Positions 29,677-40,192 of a stretch of DNA of 64,000 bases are shown here, piece after piece; positions within the stretch are counted from its first letter, which is position 1, and every line of letters begins with the position of its first letter. The DNA comes from VRUE01 sp963774405 (lineage in GTDB: Bacteria; Actinomycetota; Thermoleophilia; Solirubrobacterales; 70-9), in the NCBI GenBank assembly GCA_963774405.1, contig CAVZEV010000005.1:806001-870000 (forward strand). Reading direction: 5' to 3'. The position numbers were made by a program, and so were the translations under genes. The notes under the pieces are model-generated. The model was not told where the DNA came from. It ran no database searches and saw nothing but the letters and a program-made list of their open reading frames with translations.

Positions 29677-32266
29677 TTGGCTCTTCAAGCCCGCAGGGCG
29701 CTGGGACCAGCGTTGTTCATCTTGGGGTTGCTCCTCTTCGGGGGCCGGGTTTCGGCTGCTTCGGCCGCCGAATTTGAAATCGCCCCCGAAGGTTTCAGCG
29801 CCAGCCTGCTCGACGCCGAGGGGAACCCCGAGTACCGCGCCGGCGCCCACGCCGATCTGCGCATCGACTTCGCCCTGGAAATCGATGAAACCTCGGCCCG
29901 CGACCTGGTCTTCGGGCTGCCGCCCGGCTTCGGAATCAACACCAGGGCGGTTCCGCAGTGCGGCCGCCAGGTCGTCGAAGCCGAAGAAGAATGCCCCGAA
30001 CAGAGCCAGATCGGGCACCTTCGTGATCGTCCTCGCCAACGGTGCCGAAACAGAACTGCCGCTGTTCGACCTGGAACCACCGCCGGGCCAGCCGATCACG
30101 ATCGGGACCAAGCCGGCGTTCGACCTTCCGGTGACGACAGAACTGCGCTCGAGCGATTTCGGCATCACCGTCAGGGCCAGCGATCTGCCGCAGGAAGCGA
30201 TGACCGAAGGCCACCTGGAGCTCTGGGGCGTACCGGCCGACCACCAGAAAGAAGCGGCCGGTCCGCTGCGGGCGCTGCTCAGCGCGCCAACCTCCTGTGG
30301 GCCTCTGGCGTTCACTTTCCAGACGCGTTCGTGGGAGGAAGGATCCCCGTGGCTCGGTGCATCGTCGGAAACCGAGCCACTGAGCGGATGCGAAGACCTC
30401 CGGTTCGAACCGACCCTGGCCATCCACCTGAGCAACCCGGAAGTCGATGCGCCGACCGGGATGCAGACGCTGATGAGCATGCCCGAAGAAGGCGATGCCG
30501 ACGAACCGGCTCAGGCCCAGATCAAGAACGTCGCGGTCGAGATGCCGAGCGGCATTGCGCTTTCGCCCGGTGGCGCCGCGGCCCTGACCGCCTGCAGCGA
30601 TGCCCAACTGGGCTTGGGGAGCGGCGAGGAAGCGCACTGTCCGGCATCCTCGAGGGTCGGCTCGGTGGAGCTCTCGACGCCCGCGATCGAAGGCGCGCTG
30701 ACCGGCACGATCTACCTCGGCGAAGAAAAGCCTGGCGAACGTTTCCGGGTCTTCGTGGTCGCTCCCGCCGTGGGAACCACGATCAAGTCGGTTGGCTCGC
30801 TGCGCGTCTCCCCGACCACCGGCCGGCTCTCGACCGTACTCGAAGGCCTGCCACCGCTCGCGCTCACTCGCATGGCGATGATCTTCGACGGCGGCCCGGG
30901 CGCGCTGCTTGCGACTCCCTTGACCTGCGGTGCCGTCAGTGCCTCGGCCAGCTTCGTCTCCTACGCGGGTGGCCCTCCGGTCGAAGTCTCGGGCAGTGCC
31001 GCCGTCAGCTCCGGCCCCGGAGGATCGCCCTGTGCTCCGCCGCCGTTCTCCCCGCAACTGCTGACGGCCTCCTCCAGCGCCCTGGCGGGCCGGCAGACGA
31101 CCTTCTCCTCGACCATGCGCCGCCGCCCGGGCGAACAGATGCCAAGCCAGTTCTCGGTGACGCTGCCCGCCGGGTTGAGTGCCGCCGTCAACGCTGTCGC
31201 GCGCTGCTCGGACGCGGATGTCGCCGCGTCGAGCTGCCCGCCCGCGAGCCGGGTCGGCAGCGTCGCGGTCGAGATCGGGTCGGCGCCCAGCACGGCGACG
31301 CTTCGGGGGGGCCTCTATTTCACCGGGCCGCACGGTGGGGCGCCCTTCGGCATGGCGGTCCAGGCGCCGGCTCGGCTCGGTCCCTTCGACCTGGGCACGA
31401 TCTCGATGCGCGGGGCAGGCGAAGTGAATCCGCGCACGGGGCGCCTCACGGTCGCGATGGATCAGATGCCGGAATCGGTGGAAGGCGTTCCTGTCCGCTT
31501 TCAGTCCTTTCAGCTGAACATGGACCGCGCGGGGTTCATCCGCAACCCGACCTCTTGCGCGGCGAGCAGCACCGACGCCCACCTCGTCTCGACCTCCGGC
31601 GCCAGTGCGGATCTGAGCAGTCCCTTCGCGGTGCTCGGCTGCCGCCGGCTCCGCTTTCGGCCGACGCTCCGGCTGGCGCTGGTTGGTCGGCATGAGCTGC
31701 ACAAGGGCGGCAGGCCGGGGGTGACGGTGGCGCTTCACCGGCGTCCCCAGGACGCAAACCTGCGGGCGATGCGGCTGTCCCTGCCGCCGGCGTTCAAGTT
31801 CGCCCCCGGCGGGGTGAGCGAAATCTGCTCGCACTTTGACGCAAGCAGAGGTAAGTGCCCGTCCGGCTCAAGGGTTGGCGGCGCTACGGCTCGCACCTCG
31901 CTGCTGAAGAAGCCGCTGCGGGGCGCGATCTTCGTCGCGCAGCCGCAGAAGGGGGATGGCCTGCCGGACATCTGGACCCGCTTCAGCGGAGAAGGCATCC
32001 AGGTGAACATGAAGGGCCACTCGACGGTCAAGCACGGCAGGCTCGTCCTCGATCTCGCCGGCTTGCCGGACATGCCGCTTTCGTCGTTCAAGATGAAGCT
32101 GCGGCAAGGCAGTCGCGGGGCCATCTCACTCGGCGTGCCGCCGTGCTCGGGTGGCCGGCCACGAGCGCTCGGCGCCAACGTTGTGATGACTGGCCAAAAC
32201 GGCGCCCGTCGAGCGTTTCGCCGCAGAATCGCGAACAAGGCCCCCTGCCCCTCTCGCCCAGGATGA
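29677..32266 (+). pseudogene. Large secreted repeat protein, frameshifted
   Basis: It starts at TTG 29677 behind CAGGGGAAGG and has a signal peptide (LGPALFILGLLLFGGRVSAASA). One extra base near 30016 shifts the frame; corrected, the protein has about 862 residues. It consists of beta-rich repeats with paired cysteines. Each repeat has a CSDAQL/CSDADV segment, then CP(A/P)(S/A)SRVGSV, then a GxLxGxxYxG strand, seen at least three times. I recognise the pattern as one common in secreted proteins of soil actinobacteria, function unknown. Its stop overlaps the mmpL start (ATGA), so the two may work together at the cell surface. Confidence 0.7.
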
Positions 32267-35200
32267 ACGCCCGCGACGAACGCTCCCGGGGATCGCGCTC
32301 AGCCAGGGCGGCGGCGGGCGTCGCCCGCCTGGCCACGAGGCGAGCTCGCCTCGTGGTGGCGGCCTGGTTCCTCGCCGTCGTCACCCTCGCCGGACAGGGC
32401 AAGGGCCTCGAAAAGGAGCTGACCATCCACACGCCGCTGGTCAACGGCAGCTCCTCCAAGTTGGCTCACGAAATCGACCTGCATAAGTTCGGCAACGACT
32501 ATCCGATGATCGTCTTGCTGCGAGGCCCGGCGGCTGCGGTCGAACGTCAGGGGCGGATCTTGGCGAGGCGAGTCCGGGCGACGCCGCCGATGATTGTCAC
32601 CACGCCCTGGGACCGCGGCGCGGTCGTCCGCGGGCTCAACCCGCGTCCCGGCGTGGCGGCCCTGCTGGTGCGCACCGCGAGCCGCGGCAGTGACTCCGTT
32701 TCGGGCCTCCTCCCACCCCTGCAGCGGCAAGTTGATCGGACGGTCAGGGGGCCGGTCAGATCGAGCATCGCCGGTTTGCCGGTAGTGATCGATGCCCTGC
32801 ATGAATCGATCATTGGCTCGGCAAAAGCAGGAGAGGTCATCGCCGTGCCGGTGCTGCTGCTGGTGCTGCTGCTCGTCTTCAGGTCGGTCCTCGCGGCCCT
32901 GACGCCGCTTCTCCTCGGTGGCTCCATCGTCGTCGCCACCCGCGGGATCCTCAGCCTGTTGCTCAATTTCGTCCAGCTCGACCTCTTCGTGCTGGGGGTC
33001 AGCGCGATGATGGGGCTGGCGCTCGGGGTGGACTACTCGCTGCTGGTCGTCTCCCGCTTCCGTGAGGAGCGAAAACGCGCCGAGCTGCCGGCGGCAATGG
33101 TCGCGACGGTCACCGCGACGGCACGCTCGATCGTGCCGGCGGGGAGTGCCCTCCTGCTTGCAATGTTCGTCGCCCAGCTGCTGATTCCGGGACTGCTCGT
33201 GCGCTCGGTGGCGATCGGCGTCGGCACGGCCACGGTGCTGAGCGTCGTCTTTGCCCTTGGCGTCGCGCCCGCCCTGCTGACCCTTTTCGGGCGCCACCTC
33301 GATCGTTGGGCGCTGCCGCCACGCCGTTCGGGCGCCGGGACGCCACTGCGCTGGAGTCGCCGCGCCGTCAATCGTCCCGGGGTGGTGCTGGCACTTGTCT
33401 TCGTCCTGGTGGCGCTCTCGGCGTTCGCCTTCAACCTGCGGTCGGGCATCGCCACCGCCGGCCTGCTTCCCGCCGGCGATTCAGCCCGAACTCAGCAGGA
33501 AGAGGTCGAAGACGCCCTCGGGCCGGGTTGGGTCTCGCCGACGGAAGTGGTGATCGACGGTGGCGGCAGACCGATCACATCGCCCGCCCGGCTGAAGGCG
33601 ATCGTTGACTTTCAGCGCAAGGTGGAAGCCGATCCCGGGGTCGCGAGCACCGCCGGTCTGGCCCCGGTCGAGCGGGGCACCCGCCAGCTCGCCGGCTTCG
33701 AATCTGGCCTGGTGAAGCAGGAACACGGCCTGGATCGGCTCGAAGGTGGGCTCGCCCGCATCGGCAAGGGTGCGGCCGGGAGCACGAGGGGTCTGGCGAA
33801 GGCCGCGGCCGGATCCCACGGTCTCAACCAGGGCATCGGCGCCGCGAGCGATGGAGCGGGGGCCCTGTCCAGGGGCCTGGAAGCGACCAGCGAAGGGTCG
33901 GGCCGGCTGAGCGAAGGCCTCGGCCAGGTCGACGAAGGCAGTGGTCGCCTCGCACGGGGAGCGGCGAAGGCAAGCACCGGTGCCGGCCGACTCGCGCGTG
34001 GGATTGCGCAGGCGGCTGAACAGACCGGCGAAGTCCAAGACAACGCGCGGATCTTCAAGAACGCGATGCGCTCCGGTCAGGACCGCCTCGGCGCCCTTCA
34101 CTCGCCACTGCGCGACACCGAAGCCCAGCTCGCCTCGGCGCTTGCCGCCCTTCAGCGGATGACGAGCGGACGCGGCGACGCCGAATACGCCGCCGCGCTC
34201 GCCGCGGTGGAAGGAGCAAGCGGTGGGTTGACGGGTGTCGGCGAAGGCATCGAAGGAGCCGAAGGCCAGTTCGAAGTCGGCGAGTACCTGGCCTCCCAGA
34301 TGAGCAAGAACGGTCGCCAGGCGAGCAAGGGCTTCGAAAAGCTTGCCGACGCCTCGGCAAGTCTCGACCAAGGGCTGCACCACGTCGCCACTGGCAGCCG
34401 ACGGGTCTCCGACGGCGTCGCCGCGCTCAACCGGGGTGGCGAAGCGCTTTCCCCCGCGCTGCGCAGCCTCAGCAGTGGGGCAAAACGGCTCGACGGTGGG
34501 CTGGACCTGCTTGACCAGGGCAGCGGCCGTCTCGCCGACGGGCTGAGCGAAGGCGCCGCCCGCTCTCGCGCCCTTCCCCGCGCCCTCCGTCGCATCGGAG
34601 ACGCGCTGGCCGGCAGCCGCAAGGGCAGCGGGGGGAAATCGCAGCTGACCTTGCTCAGGCAGCGCTCCCCCGGACTCTTCCACTCGCCCTACTTCGTCCT
34701 CGCCGCCCTGGACGGTGCTCCCTCGGCGCAACGGAGCCAGATCGGCGCGCTGGTCAGCATCGAACACGGCGGCAGCGATGCCCGTGTCCTCGTCGTCCCC
34801 AAGAGCGAGCCGAACTCCGAGGCGGCAAAGCAAACCACCGAGCGCCTTGAAGGCGACGCCGAAGACCTCGCCCGGCGCACGGGAGCCGGCGTATTCGTCG
34901 GCGGAGTCGGACCGGTCACGGCGGACGTCAACGGCTACTTCCGCGGCCAGGCCGGGCCGATGCGCCTGGCCATGGCCCTGATCGGTCTGCTGATCCTGTT
35001 TGCGGTGCTGCGCTCGCTGGCGGTGCCGCTCCTGTCCACGCTGATCAACCTGCTCACCGTCAGCGCCAGCTTCGGCGTGTTGGCCCTTCTCTTCAACACA
35101 TCTCTGCTCGGTGGCCCGGGGTACATCGACGTCACCGTGATCCCGGGGGCGATCATGGTGATCTTCGGCTTGGCGATCGACTACGAGGTCTTCATCTTCG

Positions 35201-35538
35201 CCAGGATCCGGGAGGAATACCTGCGCACCGGCTCGACCACGCGGGCGATCACGCTTGGCCTTGACCGCACCGCGCACGTGGTCACCGGAGCGGCGGTGAT
35301 CATGATCGCTGTCTTCCTCTCCTTCTCGGTCTCGGGGTTGGCCTCCCTGCGCAACTTCGGCGTGGCCCAGGCCGTCGCGGTCTTCATCGACGCCTTCATC
35401 GTTCGGCTGATCATCGTGCCGGCGGTGATGCTCTGGCTCGGCGATCGCTGCTGGTGGACGCCGCGCTGGCTCAGCCGGCTGCTGCCCGGCGACTCACCGG
35501 CTCCGCCGCGGGCCGCCGAGGCGGACGCGGCGGCCTGA
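32263..35538 (+). CDS. MMPL/RND-family transporter with coiled extracytoplasmic loop
   Basis: 1091 residues from ATG 32263. It has the two-fold MMPL layout: helix 1, a first outer domain, helices 2-6 containing GLALGVDYSLLVVSRFREE, a second large outer domain, then helices 8-12 with FGLAIDYEVFIFARIREEY. Both signatures carry the Asp-Tyr pair used for proton coupling in RND/MMPL pumps. Between about residues 460 and 790 the second loop is filled with short repeats such as SxGLxxGL and GSGRLxxG, as in YhgE/Pip-like proteins. It probably exports a lipid or surface compound and is coupled to the secreted repeat protein upstream. Confidence 0.9.
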   Translation: MNARDERSRGSRSARAAAGVARLATRRARLVVAAWFLAVVTLAGQGKGLEKELTIHTPLVNGSSSKLAHEIDLHKFGNDYPMIVLLRGPAAAVERQGRILARRVRATPPMIVTTPWDRGAVVRGLNPRPGVAALLVRTASRGSDSVSGLLPPLQRQVDRTVRGPVRSSIAGLPVVIDALHESIIGSAKAGEVIAVPVLLLVLLLVFRSVLAALTPLLLGGSIVVATRGILSLLLNFVQLDLFVLGVSAMMGLALGVDYSLLVVSRFREERKRAELPAAMVATVTATARSIVPAGSALLLAMFVAQLLIPGLLVRSVAIGVGTATVLSVVFALGVAPALLTLFGRHLDRWALPPRRSGAGTPLRWSRRAVNRPGVVLALVFVLVALSAFAFNLRSGIATAGLLPAGDSARTQQEEVEDALGPGWVSPTEVVIDGGGRPITSPARLKAIVDFQRKVEADPGVASTAGLAPVERGTRQLAGFESGLVKQEHGLDRLEGGLARIGKGAAGSTRGLAKAAAGSHGLNQGIGAASDGAGALSRGLEATSEGSGRLSEGLGQVDEGSGRLARGAAKASTGAGRLARGIAQAAEQTGEVQDNARIFKNAMRSGQDRLGALHSPLRDTEAQLASALAALQRMTSGRGDAEYAAALAAVEGASGGLTGVGEGIEGAEGQFEVGEYLASQMSKNGRQASKGFEKLADASASLDQGLHHVATGSRRVSDGVAALNRGGEALSPALRSLSSGAKRLDGGLDLLDQGSGRLADGLSEGAARSRALPRALRRIGDALAGSRKGSGGKSQLTLLRQRSPGLFHSPYFVLAALDGAPSAQRSQIGALVSIEHGGSDARVLVVPKSEPNSEAAKQTTERLEGDAEDLARRTGAGVFVGGVGPVTADVNGYFRGQAGPMRLAMALIGLLILFAVLRSLAVPLLSTLINLLTVSASFGVLALLFNTSLLGGPGYIDVTVIPGAIMVIFGLAIDYEVFIFARIREEYLRTGSTTRAITLGLDRTAHVVTGAAVIMIAVFLSFSVSGLASLRNFGVAQAVAVFIDAFIVRLIIVPAVMLWLGDRCWWTPRWLSRLLPGDSPAPPRAAEADAAA

Positions 35539-35544
35539 GGAGCC

Positions 35545-36756
35545 TCAGGCCAGCGAGCAGCGCGCCTGGTAGATCGAGGTGAAGCCGGAGAGGAAGCCGT
35601 TGCGCGCGGCGCGCAGGTAGAGGCGCCAGACGCGCACTCGTTCGGGCCCTGCCAGGCGGATCGCCTCGTCGAGGTTGTCGTCGAGGTTCTTGGCCCAGTG
35701 GCGCAGCGTCTCGGCGTAGTCGGGGGCGAAGTCCTCGACGTGGTGGGTGACGAAGCCGGCCCGTTCGAGCGCCATCAGGTTGCGCGAGAGATGCAGCGGG
35801 GCGGCGTCGGGAAAGACGTAGCGCTCCGAGAAGGCGCCGGCCTCGGCGTCGGTGTGGCGCAGCCGGGTGATGCCGTGGTTGAGCAGGCGCCCGCCCGGCT
35901 CCAGCAGGCCGGCGAGGGTCTCGGCGTAGAGGTCGATCTGCGAGGCGCCGACGTGCTCGACCATGCCGATCGAGGCGATCGCGTCGAAGCGCTCGCCGCT
36001 GCCGGCCAGGTCTCGGTAGTCCATCACGCGGATCTCGACCCGGTCGGCGACGCCGGCCGCCTCGGCCCGTTCGCGCGCCTTCTCGGCCTGCGGGGCGGAG
36101 AGGGTGATGCCGACGACGCCGGCGCCGTGCTTGGTCGCCGCCCAGAGCGGGAAGCCGCCCCAGCCGCAGCCGACATCGAGCACCCGGTCGCCCTCCTTCA
36201 GCGCCAGCTTGCGGGCGACCGTCTCCAGCTTCTCTTCCTGGGCCTCCTTCAGGGTCTTGGCGCCGCGGGCGAAGATCGCGCAGCTGTAGACCATCGTCTC
36301 GCCGAGGAAGAGCTCGAAGAACTCGTTGGAGACGTCGTAGTGGTGGCGCACGGCGCGCGCGTCGCGCTCCTTGCTGTGGCGCTTGCCGCTGGGCCGCAGC
36401 TCGGCCTGGGGCCGGGGCGGCGGCTTGACGATGCCGGCCGCCCGCACCGCGCCGAGCAGCAGGGCGCGCTTGTCGGCGCCCTCGAGGGCCGGCGGGGGCC
36501 AGCTGTCGAGCAGGGCGATCACGGCGTCCATGTCGTCGACCTCGATCTCGCCGCTGACGTAGGCGCGGCCGAGCCCGAGCTGGCCGGGGGCGCGCAGGAC
36601 GTGCGCCGCGGCGCGCGGCGAGCGCACGCTGAAGGTCGGACCGTCACCGTCGGTGGAGGGCAGGCGGGTGCCGTCCCAGAACTCGACCGTGAAGGGTCGG
36701 TCGGGGATGCGCGCTTCGATCTCACGACGCAGTGGGGCGGTGCTGGAGAACGCCAA
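35545..36756 (-). CDS. cfa: Cyclopropane-fatty-acyl-phospholipid synthase family methyltransferase
   Basis: 403 residues from TTG 36756, with AAAGGAG 7 bp upstream. The N-terminal 110 residues are the lipid-binding domain. The SAM site VLDVGCGWGGFPLWAA is followed by GITLSAPQAEKARERAE and by SIGMVEHVG, all conserved in CFA synthases. VRHHYDVSNEFFELFLG is the family entry motif. It adds a methylene or methyl group to unsaturated acyl chains of membrane lipids. The divergent neighbour is a desaturase that could supply the double bond, 87 bp away. Confidence 0.92.
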   Translation of the reverse strand: MAFSSTAPLRREIEARIPDRPFTVEFWDGTRLPSTDGDGPTFSVRSPRAAAHVLRAPGQLGLGRAYVSGEIEVDDMDAVIALLDSWPPPALEGADKRALLLGAVRAAGIVKPPPRPQAELRPSGKRHSKERDARAVRHHYDVSNEFFELFLGETMVYSCAIFARGAKTLKEAQEEKLETVARKLALKEGDRVLDVGCGWGGFPLWAATKHGAGVVGITLSAPQAEKARERAEAAGVADRVEIRVMDYRDLAGSGERFDAIASIGMVEHVGASQIDLYAETLAGLLEPGGRLLNHGITRLRHTDAEAGAFSERYVFPDAAPLHLSRNLMALERAGFVTHHVEDFAPDYAETLRHWAKNLDDNLDEAIRLAGPERVRVWRLYLRAARNGFLSGFTSIYQARCSLA

Positions 36757-36843
36757 ACCGCGGCTCCTTTCGGCGGGAAGTTGGGACGGGCCGGCGCGAC
36801 TTTACCTTTCCCCGGGCCTCAGTCCGTATGATCGCCGCTCCAG

Positions 36844-37773
36844 ATGGCAAGCAGCGGCGTTCTACCCTCAGATATACAGCCGGTCGCCAACGAGACGCGC
36901 GACCGCATCATCACCGGCCTGGTGACGCTGATCCCCTTCGTCGCGATCGGCCTCGCCGGTTGGCAGGTCTGGGGCAAGGCGCTGCACTGGAGCGACGTCT
37001 TCCTCTTCTGCGGCATGTACTTCCTCACCGGGCTGGGGATCACGGTCGGCTTCCACCGCCACCTCACCCACCGCAGCTTCAAGACCAAGACCTGGCTGCA
37101 CGGCCTGCTGGCGATCCTCGGCTCGGCCGCGATCGAGGGCCCGGTGATCTCCTGGGTCGCCGACCACCGCAAGCACCACGCCTTCTCCGACGAAGAGGGC
37201 GACCCGCACAGCCCCCACGTCGACCACGGCCACGGCTGGTCGGGCGCCCTGCGCGGCCTCTTCCACGCCCACATGGGCTGGCTCTTCATCCACACCCAGC
37301 GCGGCAACAAGGAACGCTTCGCGCCGGATCTGATCAAGGACCCGACGATCAACTGGGTCGACCGCACCTTCCTGATCTGGGCGATCGGCGGCCTGCTGCT
37401 GCCCTTCGCGCTCGGCTGGATCATCGGCGGCACCTTCTTCGCCGCGCTCACCGGCCTGCTCTGGGGCGGCCTCGTCCGCGTCTTCGTCCTCCATCACTTC
37501 ACCTACAGCATCAACTCGCTCTGCCACGTCTTCGGCAACCGCGACTTCGAGACGACCGACCAGTCGCGCAACCTGGCCCTGATCGCGATCCCGACCTTCG
37601 GCGAGGCCTGGCACAACAACCACCACGCCTTCCCCACCTCCGCCACCCACGGCCTCGGCCGTTGGCAGTTCGACATCTCGGCGATCGTGATCGACTCGCT
37701 GGAGAAGCTCGGCCTGGTCTGGGACGTGGTTCGGGTGACCCCGGAGCGCATGGCCGCGAAGGCCGCCCCCTAG
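36844..37773 (+). CDS. Membrane fatty-acid (acyl-CoA) desaturase
   Basis: 309 residues with four membrane helices. The three His boxes of delta-9-type desaturases are intact: HRHLTHRS, HRKHHAF and HNNHHAFP, which hold the di-iron centre. It introduces a cis double bond into saturated acyl chains; the divergent CFA synthase could then modify that bond. Its stop codon lies within a CTAG shared with the convergent membrane-protein gene. Confidence 0.92.
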   Translation: MASSGVLPSDIQPVANETRDRIITGLVTLIPFVAIGLAGWQVWGKALHWSDVFLFCGMYFLTGLGITVGFHRHLTHRSFKTKTWLHGLLAILGSAAIEGPVISWVADHRKHHAFSDEEGDPHSPHVDHGHGWSGALRGLFHAHMGWLFIHTQRGNKERFAPDLIKDPTINWVDRTFLIWAIGGLLLPFALGWIIGGTFFAALTGLLWGGLVRVFVLHHFTYSINSLCHVFGNRDFETTDQSRNLALIAIPTFGEAWHNNHHAFPTSATHGLGRWQFDISAIVIDSLEKLGLVWDVVRVTPERMAAKAAP

Positions 37774-40148
37774 GGCGCTTCGCTCGATTCGTACCAGTCG
37801 ATCCAGCCGCCGCAGGCCTGGCTCAAAGGCACGATGCGGTGCGGCTTCGCCGGTACCGCGACGAGCTCGCCCAGGCTCGCCTTGCCGGAGTAGCCCGTCA
37901 GCCGCTGCAGCGTGCTCGGCGCGGCGGCGCTGAGCGTGAAGTGGATCGGCCGGCCCGTGCTGCGCACTTCGCCCGCCGGCCAGAACTGGCCCTCGTTGGC
38001 GAGGCTGATCGTGTTCGGCCGCTGGCCGTCGAGCGCCGCCGGCAGGGCCTGCCTGAAGCCGGGCGCGCTCAGGGTCAGGCCGAAGGGGGAGAAGTACTGG
38101 ATCGAGAGCCGCCAGCGCCCCTTCGGCAGGCTCAGGGCCTGGCTCGCGCTCTGGCCCGTTTCCAGGCTCGCGGCGGGGCTCCAACTCCCCTTGCGGCCAA
38201 TCACGGCCCCCGGGAAGACCGAGGCGCGGCCACCGGCGGCGAGCAGGATGCGGATCTCCGGCGAGGCGCAGTCGGCGTGCGCCGCCGGTTCGGTCCCCTC
38301 GAGCAGCACGTGGCGATTCTTGGGCGGCGTGCCGGTGCGCTTCCAGAGGATGTAGGAGGGGGTGGAGGCGACCCGCTTGAAGCCCGCCGGCGCTTCGCTG
38401 TTCCAGGCGGCGCGGCCGCTGATCACGTAGGGGAAGCGGTCGAGGGTGCCGTGCGAGAAGGAGTCGAAGTCGATCGGGCTGTAGGCATCGCCGGTGTCGA
38501 AGGGCTTTTCCGGGCTGGGCGAGACGTCGGCGTCGGGAAACTCGACCAGTGGCACGTGCGTGTCGGCCCCGATCAGCTCATAGGCGGCGTAGCGGTCCTG
38601 CCCCGCATAGAGCACCGGTTCCCCCCGCACGATCGGCATGAACGCCTGCAGCTCAGAGCCGTGCCCGGCCGGCCCCACCGGCGCATCCCGCAGCACCAAC
38701 AAGCTCGAATACACGGCCCCCACCACAAACACCACCCCCAGCACCCCCCCAGCCACCCGCCACCCCCCCGCCGACGGGCCGGAAGCGTGTCGATATGTCA
38801 CGTTTGAGGCCCGTCGGCGGCTGAGGTTGGCGAGGAGCGGGCGGATTGCGATCAGCATTGCCAGGGGGGCGGCGATCATCAGCGCCTTGGCCTGGGAGTA
38901 CTCGCCGCTGCCGGCGATCGCGGCGAGGTAGAGCAGCGTGCAGCCGGCCAGCGCCACGGGCACGGCGAAGTTGCGCCGGCGCAGCCACCAGATGCCGCCG
39001 AGCAGGATCGCGAGCGCCGCGATCGCCGTCGCCAGCCCGGTCAGCTGCGCCCCGCCGGGGCCGTTGAGCCGGTAGTTGGAGGTCGGCCAGACGCCCAGCG
39101 CCTCGATCGGCGAGACCGGCCCGTAGGTGTTGGTGCCGGCGACGCGGTTGAAGCCGTGGATGAAGGCGAAGGGACCGACGACGGTGAGCACCGCGAGGAC
39201 GCCGAGCACGGCGACGATCAACAGCGTCGCCGGTTGGCGGAGCGTGCCCGGCCACGAGCGCGGCGCCAGCGCCCGGCGCAGCGGCGCGAAGGTGAGCGCC
39301 CAGCCGGCGAAGATCACCAGCGGCCAGGCGAGCCCGGCGAAGCTGTAGGAGAAGAAGATCCCGCAGGCCAGGGTGAGGCCGAGGGCCGCGGTGCCAAGGG
39401 CCGGTGCGCCCCCTTGCTCCGCCTCGCGCTCGCGCTCGAGCCGGTGCAGGAGCAGGGCGAAGGCGATGACGAAGAGCGCCTCGGCGGTCTCCTTGAAGGC
39501 GCCCTGGGCGAAGTAGGAGGCGCCGAGGTAGGGGACCGCGACCAGGACGGCGGCGAGCGCCCGGCGCGCCGGGCCGAGGTCCCCGAGCGCGGCCAGGGCG
39601 ACGAGCGCGGTGAGGATGCCGATCGCGAAGATCTCGCCGACGAAGGCCTGGCCGAGGCCGATCCCCGGCAGGGCGGCGAGGGCCGCGGCCAGTGCGTGCG
39701 GCCCGAGCGGGTAGCCGGCTTCCGGCGCCGGGCCGAGGCCGCTGCGCAGCCACTCGGCCCAGGCCAGGTGCAGGCCGAGGTCGTTGTTGAAGCCGACGCC
39801 GATGATGCCCCAGCGACCGCTGACCGCGAACGGGATCGAGAGGGCGAGGGCGACGATCAGCGCCGCCGGCCAGCCCTCGCGCAGCAGCGCACCGCCGCCG
39901 ACAGACCGCGGTCGCCGCCAGAGCAGCGCCGCCGCGGTGACCACGAGGGCGAGGAGCCCGATCGTCGCCGTGGTCGCGTGTCCGGGCGCGCGGGCGAGGA
40001 AACCGGTCACCGTCAGCACCGCGGCGAAGCCGACCGCCGGCGCCAGCCAACGTCGCGACTCGGCCCCGCCGGCGAGGCCGAGGATCGCGTGTCCAACCAG
40101 CAGCGAGGCGACGCAGATCAGCGCCGCCGAGGCGTAGGTCCCGATCAT
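37770..40148 (-). CDS. Large polytopic membrane protein, GT-C-like
   Basis: 792 residues. The first 500 contain about 11-12 membrane helices; the remaining 290 form a soluble extracytoplasmic domain. The first long loop has SGRWGIIGVGFNNDLGLHLAWAEWL, whose acidic residue near a membrane exit recalls GT-C glycosyltransferases, but no classical family motif is certain. Residues about 447-460 (ASNVTYRHASGPSAGG) are encoded by a dispersed palindrome inserted in frame between two helices. Function is unknown; a role in cell-surface glycan assembly is inference. Confidence 0.7.
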   Translation of the reverse strand: MIGTYASAALICVASLLVGHAILGLAGGAESRRWLAPAVGFAAVLTVTGFLARAPGHATTATIGLLALVVTAAALLWRRPRSVGGGALLREGWPAALIVALALSIPFAVSGRWGIIGVGFNNDLGLHLAWAEWLRSGLGPAPEAGYPLGPHALAAALAALPGIGLGQAFVGEIFAIGILTALVALAALGDLGPARRALAAVLVAVPYLGASYFAQGAFKETAEALFVIAFALLLHRLEREREAEQGGAPALGTAALGLTLACGIFFSYSFAGLAWPLVIFAGWALTFAPLRRALAPRSWPGTLRQPATLLIVAVLGVLAVLTVVGPFAFIHGFNRVAGTNTYGPVSPIEALGVWPTSNYRLNGPGGAQLTGLATAIAALAILLGGIWWLRRRNFAVPVALAGCTLLYLAAIAGSGEYSQAKALMIAAPLAMLIAIRPLLANLSRRRASNVTYRHASGPSAGGWRVAGGVLGVVFVVGAVYSSLLVLRDAPVGPAGHGSELQAFMPIVRGEPVLYAGQDRYAAYELIGADTHVPLVEFPDADVSPSPEKPFDTGDAYSPIDFDSFSHGTLDRFPYVISGRAAWNSEAPAGFKRVASTPSYILWKRTGTPPKNRHVLLEGTEPAAHADCASPEIRILLAAGGRASVFPGAVIGRKGSWSPAASLETGQSASQALSLPKGRWRLSIQYFSPFGLTLSAPGFRQALPAALDGQRPNTISLANEGQFWPAGEVRSTGRPIHFTLSAAAPSTLQRLTGYSGKASLGELVAVPAKPHRIVPLSQACGGWIDWYESSEAP
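38768..38810. repeat. Dispersed palindrome, copy C, inside a coding sequence
   Basis: Perfect 13-bp outer arms, CCGCCGACGGGCC and GGCCCGTCGGCGG, around a centre with CGTG/CACG and GATAT. The half CACGTTTGAGGCCCGTCGGC matches copy B with one change. The element keeps the host reading frame open and adds about 14 residues to a loop of the membrane protein, like the in-frame palindromic elements known from Rickettsia. Confidence 0.72.
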
Positions 40149-40192
40149 CAGGGGCGGAAACTATGGCAGCGAGGGCGCGGGCGCCGCCTCGC

